6,520 bases of DNA from an uncultured Chloroflexota bacterium (GTDB taxonomy: Bacteria > Chloroflexota > Anaerolineae > Aggregatilineales > Phototrophicaceae), in NCBI GenBank assembly GCA_937870805.1, contig CALMZT010000603.1:1-6520 (forward strand), in the 5' to 3' direction. The position numbers and the translations under genes were made by a program. Shown piece by piece: positions 1 to 4,658 of this stretch (position 1 is the first letter of the stretch; each line of letters starts with the position of its first letter). The notes under the pieces were generated by a model. The model was not told where the DNA came from. It searched no databases and saw only the letters and a list, made by a program, of their open reading frames with translations.

Positions 1-206
1 CCTACCTCTCTCAATCAGCCCTCGATGTCAATTCTGCCCTCGCCTTCTTCCAAGAAAGGCTCCAGCAATACAGGTTGGTTGAGATGAAACTTCTTGCACA
101 ACAAAGGGATCTTCAGGTTTCATGTTTATTAATGTGTCATCTCTGTACCCAATACTCTTATCAACAATTTGAATTTAGACGAGATGATACCCTGCGATGG
201 TTGCGT
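1..206. other. AT-richer left flank without a supported gene
   Basis: This stretch is visibly richer in A and T than the genes beside it. One plus-strand frame is open from base 3 to the stop at 303-305, but it has no good start or ribosome binding site inside the window and its last 100 bases run antisense to the acyl-CoA dehydrogenase gene. It could be the tail of a gene entering from the left, or chance. Its conceptual product (for example FFQERLQQYRLVEMKLL near the start) matches no family I recognise. A 31-codon minus-strand frame (28-123) also begins with ATG but has no ribosome binding site. I see no RNA gene or clear mobile-element end here. Confidence 0.4.
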
Positions 207-209
207 CTA
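176..209 (-). terminator. Weak stem-loop at the acyl-CoA dehydrogenase stop codon
   Basis: TAGACG (176-181) and CGTCTA (204-209) are perfect inverted repeats, and the second arm contains the TAG stop codon of the dehydrogenase gene. The stem is only 6 bp, the loop is 22 nt, and what follows on the minus strand is AT-rich rather than a clean T run. It is at most a weak terminator or an mRNA 3' hairpin, and may be chance. Confidence 0.2.
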
Positions 210-1379
210 TCCCGGCGTCGGCAGCAGCGCTTCGGCGTCTTTCAACACGCGGCGCGCGATGACCATACGCTGAATCTCACTTGTGCCCTCGCCAATCGTC
301 ATTAAGCGCTGGTCGCGGTAAATGCGCTCCACCGGGAACTCGCGGCTGTAGCCATAGCTGCCGTGAATCTGGATGGCGTTGCGCGCGACTTTCTCAGCCA
401 TTTCGCTTGCCATGAGCTTCGCCATCGCCGCCATTTTGGTGTAATCCTTATCCTGATCTTTCATCCACGCCGCTTTGAACACCATCAGGCGCGAGGCTTC
501 GATCTCCGTTGCAGCGTCAGCAATCATCCACTGAATTGCCTGATGCTCTGAGATGGGTTTGCCGAAGGCTCTACGCAGTTGGGCATATTTCAGCGCTTCC
601 TCAAATGCGCCTTGCGCTAAACCAATGCTGATTGCGCCAATGCCAATGCGCCCGCTGTCGAGCGTTGCCATCGTCTGACGGAAACCTGCCCCTTCCGCGC
701 CAAGCAAATTATCCAATGGCACGCGCACGTTGTCGAAGCTCAGCATGTGGGTGGGCGAACCTTTCAGCCCCATCTTTTTCTCTGGCGCGTGAATATTCAA
801 GCCTTCTGTGCCGGATTCGACCAGCATCATGCTAAATCCACCTGTACCTGCCTCGCGGTTGGTGCGCAGCAGCACGGTCATCACGGGCGCGATACCTGCG
901 TTCGTAATCCACGCTTTGTTGCCGTCGATAATCCAGCTATCGCCCTCTTTGACGGCTGTTGTTTGTACACCACCGGCAAGATCGGAGCCTGCATTGGGTT
1001 CGGTGAGGGCGAGTGCTCCTAAACCTTCGCCGCTTAACAAGCGCGGAAAATATTTTTCTTTTTGCTCTTTCGTGCCCCAATTGGCAATCGGCGCGCAGCC
1101 CAAGCCGTTATGCGCCGCGACGGACAGCGCTGTCGAGCCACAGGTACGCCCAACTTCTTCCAACGCAAGGGCTGTACCGAGCATGTCCATTCCCGTGCCG
1201 CCGTATTCTTCGGGAATCGCCAAGCCCAACAATCCGAGGTCTGCCATTTTGCGGATGGCTTCTGTGCGCAGCTTGCCCGTTTCGTCCACCTCTGCGGCGT
1301 AGGGTTTCAGTTCAGCATCACAAAAATCGCGCACGATACGCTGAAACATACGCTGTTCGTGTGTCAGTTCAAAATCCAT
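207..1379 (-). CDS. Acyl-CoA dehydrogenase
   Basis: FAD enzyme that oxidises the alpha-beta bond of an acyl-CoA to the trans-2-enoyl-CoA and passes electrons to electron-transferring flavoprotein; cytoplasmic, in fatty-acid or branched amino-acid breakdown. At 390 residues it has the usual family length. Three domains are visible: N-terminal helical (about 4-115), middle beta (about 120-215) with the signature ALTEPNAGSD ending near residue 133 and the flavin-contacting WITNAG at 157-162, and C-terminal helical (about 225-378) with RRAFGKPI near 269, QIHGSYGYSRE near 337 and IGEGTSEIQ. Glu364 in the last motif aligns with the catalytic base of short- and medium-chain enzymes. The frame can be extended two codons to a GTG at 1385, but GAGG at 1387-1390 lies 7 nt from the ATG at 1379 and only 1 nt from the GTG, so the ATG is chosen. 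Chain-length preference cannot be read from the sequence. It stands alone, with no ETF or thiolase gene beside it. Confidence 0.96.
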   Translation of the reverse strand: MDFELTHEQRMFQRIVRDFCDAELKPYAAEVDETGKLRTEAIRKMADLGLLGLAIPEEYGGTGMDMLGTALALEEVGRTCGSTALSVAAHNGLGCAPIANWGTKEQKEKYFPRLLSGEGLGALALTEPNAGSDLAGGVQTTAVKEGDSWIIDGNKAWITNAGIAPVMTVLLRTNREAGTGGFSMMLVESGTEGLNIHAPEKKMGLKGSPTHMLSFDNVRVPLDNLLGAEGAGFRQTMATLDSGRIGIGAISIGLAQGAFEEALKYAQLRRAFGKPISEHQAIQWMIADAATEIEASRLMVFKAAWMKDQDKDYTKMAAMAKLMASEMAEKVARNAIQIHGSYGYSREFPVERIYRDQRLMTIGEGTSEIQRMVIARRVLKDAEALLPTPG

Positions 1380-1386
1380 CGTCACA

Positions 1387-1390
1387 CCTC
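1387..1390 (-). promoter_or_regulatory. Ribosome binding site that sets the acyl-CoA dehydrogenase start
   Basis: On the minus strand GAGG precedes the ATG at 1379 by 7 nt. The upstream in-frame GTG at 1385 would leave only 1 nt, too little for initiation, so this site favours the shorter, 390-residue protein. Confidence 0.65.
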
Positions 1391-1445
1391 ACTCGATTCT
1401 GCACAAGCTGTTTAACGTTTTGATCGTGCAGATTGCCTGGAAAAC

Positions 1446-1451
1446 TATAAT
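1446..1451 (+). promoter_or_regulatory. Candidate -10 box for the TPR gene, overlapping a palindrome
   Basis: A perfect TATAAT lies 59 bp before the TPR start codon. The best upstream -35 match is TTGATC (1420-1425), whose spacer of 20 bp is too long for a standard promoter, so the -35 is weak or absent. The reverse complement TATAGT (1449-1444) could serve as a -10 for the divergent acyl-CoA dehydrogenase gene. A 10-bp perfect palindrome AATTGCAATT (1449-1458) overlaps both boxes and could bind a repressor; that is inference. Confidence 0.4.
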
Positions 1452-1477
1452 TGCAATTGTACCGCATCCCGCCGTAT

Positions 1478-1491
1478 CATGAGATTTCATG
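1478..1491. repeat. Short inverted repeat in the TPR gene leader
   Basis: CATGA (1478-1482) and TCATG (1487-1491) are separated by GATT. It lies between the candidate TATAAT box and the start codon of the TPR gene. With 5-bp arms it may be an operator half-site pair or chance. Confidence 0.2.
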
Positions 1492-1510
1492 TGAGCAATA
1501 GGATTAGGCT

Positions 1511-2101
1511 ATGGCACGCTTTACGCAGCGTTTGGGACTTACGCGCTACGACGCCGACGAAAACTACAAGCTGGCATTAGAGGCTTATCGCAAGCGCCAA
1601 CTCGACGAAGCGATTGTCAAGATGGGCGATGCGATTGCGCTGCTGCCGACACGCGCAGAATATTATGCGGCGCGCGGATTTTTTTACCTTGAAGATGGTG
1701 AGAAGAAGAAGGCACAGGAAGATTTTCAGCAGGCTCTGAAGATTTATCCACTGGAAATGCTGGCGAACTATGGGCGCGGCGTGATTGCTTTTGGTGACAA
1801 GAACTGGGATGAAGCGCTGGCACATTTTCGAGATGCGTTCAAAGGTGATCCAAAGCGTGGGGAAACGCTGTACTACCTGGCGATGACCTATCACCGGAAA
1901 GGCGAGAATCCGCAGGCGCACGCCTATATGGAGATGGCAGTTGCGGTGTTCGACAAAACAGGCGATAAGCGCAAAGCTGATGCGCAGAAATGGCTGCGCG
2001 AGTTCCAACGACTGATTGAGCAGCAGGTGAAACAGAATCAAGCGCCGCCACAGATTGCGAGGGAGCAGATGCCGTTGTTAGGCGAAAGCAGCGAGGAGTA
2101 G
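1511..2101 (+). CDS. Tetratricopeptide-repeat (TPR) protein
   Basis: A 196-residue soluble protein made mostly of TPR helix pairs, a fold that usually binds other proteins; no catalytic domain is seen. Four repeat units can be followed: about residues 17-47 (AYRKRQLDEAI), 49-81 (GFFYLEDGEKKKAQEDF, ALKIYP), 82-115 (DKNWDEALAHFRDAF, DP) and 116-150 (LAMTYHRKGENPQAHAYMEMA). Residues 151-175 continue as a charged helix, followed by a Gln/Pro-rich, probably flexible tail. There is no signal peptide or membrane segment, so it is likely cytoplasmic. AGGA at 1500-1503 sits 7 nt before the ATG and supports the start. It is divergent from the acyl-CoA dehydrogenase gene and convergent with the GH13 operon, so no operon partner reveals what it binds. 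The family assignment is firm; the role is unknown. Confidence 0.9.
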   Translation: MARFTQRLGLTRYDADENYKLALEAYRKRQLDEAIVKMGDAIALLPTRAEYYAARGFFYLEDGEKKKAQEDFQQALKIYPLEMLANYGRGVIAFGDKNWDEALAHFRDAFKGDPKRGETLYYLAMTYHRKGENPQAHAYMEMAVAVFDKTGDKRKADAQKWLREFQRLIEQQVKQNQAPPQIAREQMPLLGESSEE

Positions 2102-2104
2102 CGG

Positions 2105-2140
2105 TTAGCTAATAGTCATTAGTCGATTGCTATTAGCAAA
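2105..2140. repeat. Stem-loop between convergent genes
   Basis: GCTAATAG (2108-2115) and CTATTAGC (2130-2137) are perfect 8-bp inverted repeats around a 14-nt loop; two more A-T pairs form outside an A-A mismatch. It starts 3 bp after the TPR stop codon. The six bases after it are A, not T, so on the plus strand it is not a classical intrinsic terminator. It may still slow polymerase, protect mRNA 3' ends, or belong to a dispersed intergenic repeat (the loop echoes the stem with ATTAGTC). Confidence 0.5.
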
Positions 2141-2155
2141 AAACAGTCTGTTGCC
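2138..2155 (-). terminator. Weak candidate terminator of the GH13/membrane-protein operon
   Basis: Read on the minus strand just after the membrane-protein stop, AACAG and CTGTT flank a single A and run into six T residues (2143-2138). Allowing a 3-nt loop, the stem is only about 4 bp, so this would be a weak intrinsic terminator. The stronger 2105-2140 hairpin lies immediately downstream and may assist. Confidence 0.25.
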
Positions 2156-2160
2156 AAATT

Positions 2161-2616
2161 TCATTGTTCTGAAGATAAGGTAGATGTTTCAGAGGTGGGT
2201 TTGATGCCTTGAAGGGCAAAGCGCAGCAAGACTAGACCTAAGCCCAATAGTGCTCCTGCCAATGTCCACGCAGGCGCGCGTTCAAGCATCGCTAGAATTT
2301 GCAGCGGTGGGTAATCAGGGAAGATGTGGGCGTGCGAAGCCGCTTTGAAGAACATGAGCGCGGCAGTAGAAATGCCAGCGCTCAAGCCAAACACTGCACC
2401 CAACAGTACCCCGCCGATCAGCAGCGCGCGATTGGAGATCGTTTTGCCGCCGAATTTGCCAAGAATCCAGCCTGACAGCAGCAAAAACGCCAATGCTGTG
2501 CCGAACACGACCACAGGCAGTGTCTGAAAATCCTCAATGCGTGTCCAGATAAAGAGCATCACCCCGAAAATGAGCGCGATATTGCGGAAATGTTTTCCGC
2601 GCGTGGGCAGTGTCAT
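2161..2616 (-). CDS. Small four-helix integral membrane protein, function unknown
   Basis: A 151-residue protein that I do not recognise. Four hydrophobic stretches look like membrane helices: about residues 12-25 (IALIFGVMLFIW), 32-52 (LPVVVFGTALAFLLLSGWIL), 63-90 (glycine- and alanine-rich, LLIGGVLLGAVFGLSAG) and 113-134 (AWTLAGALLGLGLVLLRFAL). A polar loop SHAHIFPDYPP (94-104) separates the last two, and the C-terminus is short and Ser/Thr-rich. The ATG at 2616-2614 overlaps the TGA of the GH13 gene as ATGA, and no Shine-Dalgarno sequence precedes it, so translation is probably coupled to GH13. The frame extends upstream to 2700, but that part lies inside the GH13 gene and gives an Arg-rich, unlikely sequence. 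No transporter or enzyme motif is visible, so any link to the amylase-family enzyme rests on gene order alone. Confidence 0.77.
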   Translation of the reverse strand: MTLPTRGKHFRNIALIFGVMLFIWTRIEDFQTLPVVVFGTALAFLLLSGWILGKFGGKTISNRALLIGGVLLGAVFGLSAGISTAALMFFKAASHAHIFPDYPPLQILAMLERAPAWTLAGALLGLGLVLLRFALQGIKPTSETSTLSSEQ

Positions 2617-4079
2617 GCGCGCTGAACGTGATAAATGTCGGCGCTGAAGGCTTCGAGTGCGACAGGCAAGCCGGATTTGGCGAGTTCGCTGCCATCCCAA
2701 TTGATTACGCCGCCGTTAAAGATGTTACGCAGCGTCCACAAGTGTTCAGATAAGTGATCCCACGCACCGAGATTGACCGTGCCCTGTTGTGTCTCGCCTG
2801 TAAGGTTGATGATGACCAGACGCACATCTGCGTCCTGTGACCAACCGTAAGCCAATAAGCGCTTGTCGGGCACTTCAAACAGCATCCAGTGTCCATTTTT
2901 GTAGATGGCTGAGTGCGTCTCGCCAATGAGGTGCGTGTAATAAGCCTGCAACGTCTCGTCAACTGGCTCATCGGGTTTGCGCGCCAGTTGTACAGGCAGT
3001 TTCACTTTATAGCCTTCAAACTGCCTGTCATGCAGCAGCGTCATGCCCGGTATAGTACAGATCAACGCGGCGGCGGCTTTGCTTTTGGCTGTGCCGAGAT
3101 GCGCAGCGGCACGCGGTTCATCATGATTCTCGATGAAATGCACGCAGCGCTTCTGATAATCCAGCATCGCCGTGAGGTGGTCGTAGATTTTGTCCACCTG
3201 CCCACTCACGATCTGATCATAGAGCGTCTTGTCGTAAGTGAAATCGAAGCCCTGCTGCTGAAGCGTATGTTCCAGTCCCCAATAGGCTTCGGCGATGAAG
3301 ATGAAATCGGGATAAGCGTCTGTCACCTGTGAGATGACTTCTGCCCAGAATTCACTTTCTGGAGCGTCCTCCACATGCCCTGTCCACGTTTGCGCGAACA
3401 CGCTGTTAAGCATCAACATCGCCATATCGCAGCGCACACCATCACACTGCGAGGCAATATCGCGCAGCGTCGTGATTACCTGCCGACGATAACCGGAATC
3501 GAAAGCATTTAGCTGCGCGGTATCAATCCACGCCGGGAAATAAGGATCGCGTCCATGCGCCAGAATCACCGTGCGCCCCCACTGATCGCGCGTTTCAAAG
3601 AACACATCTTTGCGCTTGCGTAAATCGCGCGGCGTGCCATGCACAAAATAGGATGGATGTTCTTGCGCCCATACGCTGTCAATCGCCGTGTGATTGGGCA
3701 CAAAATCGAGGATAAGTTTTAAGCCGCGTTCGAGCAATCGCTGACGTAGGGAGGCTAAACCCGCGCGCCCGCCAAGCTGTGGTTCCACTTCATACGCATA
3801 GATGGCATACGCCGAAGCAATCACATCGTCATCGGTCAAATCGGGCAGCGCGGCACGGTATTCATGCTTATAGTTCAGCGCTGATTTACGTGCTTCGGGG
3901 CTGCGCGTCCAGATGCCCATGAGCCAGATGGCGTCAACATTCAAGGATGCGAGTTGGTTTAAAACCTCATCGGGGACATTGGCGAGAGTAATCGGTTTTC
4001 CGTATTGGCGGCTGATGGTATTGAGCCAAACCCACGTATTGATTTCATAGACAAACGGCTTAGAAAGCCACGTTGACAT
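2613..4079 (-). CDS. GH13 alpha-amylase-family glycoside hydrolase or transglycosidase
   Basis: A 488-residue (beta/alpha)8-barrel enzyme acting on alpha-glucosidic bonds; exact substrate unknown. All four classic GH13 regions are intact: I DFVPNH (125-130), II DGVRCDMAM (213-221) with Arg216 and nucleophile Asp218, III FIAEAYW (261-267) with acid/base Glu264, and IV FIENHDEPR (315-323) with His319 and transition-state Asp320. TAQLN (187-191) sits where region V is expected, and VDAIWLMGIW (48-57) matches the second-strand region. The usual Y-x-x-x-D-Y segment reads YAIYAY (91-96), with Ala for Asp. A beta-rich C-terminal domain covers about 395-487. There is no signal peptide, suggesting a cytoplasmic enzyme working on maltodextrin, glycogen or a small glucoside such as trehalose; I cannot choose among hydrolase, transferase and isomerase. 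AGGAA lies 10 nt before the ATG, a rather long spacing. It is first in an operon with the overlapping membrane-protein gene. Confidence 0.95.
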   Translation of the reverse strand: MSTWLSKPFVYEINTWVWLNTISRQYGKPITLANVPDEVLNQLASLNVDAIWLMGIWTRSPEARKSALNYKHEYRAALPDLTDDDVIASAYAIYAYEVEPQLGGRAGLASLRQRLLERGLKLILDFVPNHTAIDSVWAQEHPSYFVHGTPRDLRKRKDVFFETRDQWGRTVILAHGRDPYFPAWIDTAQLNAFDSGYRRQVITTLRDIASQCDGVRCDMAMLMLNSVFAQTWTGHVEDAPESEFWAEVISQVTDAYPDFIFIAEAYWGLEHTLQQQGFDFTYDKTLYDQIVSGQVDKIYDHLTAMLDYQKRCVHFIENHDEPRAAAHLGTAKSKAAAALICTIPGMTLLHDRQFEGYKVKLPVQLARKPDEPVDETLQAYYTHLIGETHSAIYKNGHWMLFEVPDKRLLAYGWSQDADVRLVIINLTGETQQGTVNLGAWDHLSEHLWTLRNIFNGGVINWDGSELAKSGLPVALEAFSADIYHVQRA

Positions 4080-4109
4080 GAGAACATTTTTCCTGTGTTA
4101 GCATGATGA

Positions 4110-4123
4110 ACAATGCCCATTGT
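4110..4123. promoter_or_regulatory. Inverted repeat, candidate operator between GH13 and cupin genes
   Basis: ACAATG and CATTGT are perfect inverted repeats separated by CC. The site lies 31 bp upstream of the GH13 start and overlaps TACAAT (4124-4119 on the minus strand), a 5-of-6 match to a -10 box for GH13, although no good -35 stands at the right distance. A dimeric repressor bound here would block GH13 transcription. Its function is inferred from position and symmetry only. Confidence 0.4.
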
Positions 4124-4145
4124 AATCCACAGAGCACCATGTCGC

Positions 4146-4174
4146 TAGACAAGCCCGCTCACCTTCGCCATAAT
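4146..4174 (+). promoter_or_regulatory. Promoter of the cupin gene
   Basis: TAGACA (4146-4151, 5 of 6 to TTGACA) and CATAAT (4169-4174, 5 of 6 to TATAAT) are separated by the ideal 17 bp. Transcription would start near 4181, leaving a leader of about 23 nt that carries AAGGA (4193-4197), 6 nt before the cupin ATG. It is the best promoter candidate in the window. Confidence 0.6.
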
Positions 4175-4203
4175 ACAGAAAAATCTTTTGCAAAGGAATC
4201 CAT

Positions 4204-4548
4204 ATGGCAGACGGATACTTTATTACGGGGCAAGATGTCAGCCGTATTGAGATGTTGAAGGGCGTGCATCGCAAGACGATGGCAACCACCGATGAGGTGA
4301 TGTTATGTGAGTTCTTCCTGGAACGTGACGCCGTAGTGCCCACGCACCAGCACATGAACGATCAGGTGGGTTACGTCATTTCGGGTGAGCTTGAGATGAC
4401 GATTGGTGGTGTGGTGCAGGTGTGCAACGCAGGGGATACCTATGCCATTCCCGGCGGCGTGATGCACAGTGCGCGCGCTATTGTGGACTGTCTGGTGATT
4501 GATGCCTTTTCACCGCCGCGCAACGACTACCGCACAGAGGCGCGCTAA
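4204..4548 (+). CDS. Small cupin-domain protein, KdgF-like
   Basis: A 114-residue single-domain cupin, cytoplasmic and probably metal-binding. Cupin motif 1 is PTHQHMNDQVGYVISGE (46-62) and motif 2 is GDTYAIPGGVMHSA (77-90). The metal ligands read His48, His50, Gln54 and His88, with Gln where many cupins have Glu. Three His plus Gln, about 110 residues, and the ending DAFSPPRNDY (100-109) fit the KdgF type of cupin, which as I recall converts unsaturated uronates from pectin or alginate breakdown to their linear keto form. No other uronate gene is visible here, so the substrate is unproven and a general sugar- or metal-binding cupin is possible. The ATG at 4204 has AAGGA 6 nt upstream and a good promoter further up. 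It is divergent from GH13 and followed by a separately promoted cell-wall gene. Confidence 0.9.
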   Translation: MADGYFITGQDVSRIEMLKGVHRKTMATTDEVMLCEFFLERDAVVPTHQHMNDQVGYVISGELEMTIGGVVQVCNAGDTYAIPGGVMHSARAIVDCLVIDAFSPPRNDYRTEAR

Positions 4549-4568
4549 CTTCAGATTCAGTTTCGGCG

Positions 4569-4574
4569 TATAAT
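4569..4574 (+). promoter_or_regulatory. Candidate -10 box for the L,D-transpeptidase gene
   Basis: A perfect TATAAT lies 84 bp before the ATG at 4659. Sequence 17-18 bp upstream, at the cupin stop codon, resembles a -35 box poorly, so activator help or a weak promoter is possible. Transcription would start near 4581. Confidence 0.4.
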
Positions 4575-4577
4575 GCA

Positions 4578-4614
4578 GAACAGATGAAGGAAGGGCGAAC
4601 AGATGGGTTCGTTC
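4578..4614 (+). repeat. Direct repeat and stem-loop in the L,D-transpeptidase leader
   Basis: GAACAGATG occurs at 4578-4586 and again at 4597-4605, a 19-bp period. The second copy lies inside a possible RNA stem in which GGGCGAAC (4593-4600) pairs with GTTCGTTC (4607-4614), including two G-U pairs, around a 6-nt loop. The first copy covers the expected transcription start. Either element could be regulatory; both are short. Confidence 0.3.
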
Positions 4615-4645
4615 ACCCTGCAATGTACTTAAAATAATTAGTTTT

Positions 4646-4650
4646 GAGGG
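4646..4650 (+). promoter_or_regulatory. Ribosome binding site that sets the L,D-transpeptidase start
   Basis: GAGGG precedes the ATG at 4659 by 8 nt. The in-frame TTG at 4644 overlaps this site and has no Shine-Dalgarno sequence of its own, so the ATG is preferred. Confidence 0.7.
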
Positions 4651-4658
4651 CTGTTCCG

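Noticed and set aside
28..123. 31-codon minus-strand frame starting with ATG
   Set aside because: No Shine-Dalgarno sequence, no recognisable motif, and too short to distinguish from chance.
808..1302. 164-codon plus-strand frame opposite the acyl-CoA dehydrogenase gene
   Set aside because: It is fully antisense to a well-supported gene; its product is low-complexity, rich in Ser, Pro, Ala and Arg, with no ribosome binding site seen.
1577..2041. 154-codon minus-strand frame opposite the TPR gene
   Set aside because: The TPR consensus on the plus strand is unmistakable; the antisense product is hydrophobic and Leu-rich only because it mirrors TPR codons.
2617..2700. Longer start for the membrane protein at 2700
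   Set aside because: The extra 28 residues are Arg-rich and lie within the GH13 C-terminus; the ATGA overlap at 2616-2613 is a more natural start.
2913..3332. 139-codon plus-strand frame opposite the GH13 gene
   Set aside because: It lies entirely antisense to a GH13 gene with all catalytic motifs, has no recognisable domain, and is what the complementary strand of a GC-biased gene commonly yields.
4080..4087. ATG at 4087 as an alternative GH13 start, closer to AGGA
   Set aside because: It is out of frame with GH13 by 8 nt and leads to a frame of only a few dozen codons; the ATG at 4079 opens the full enzyme.
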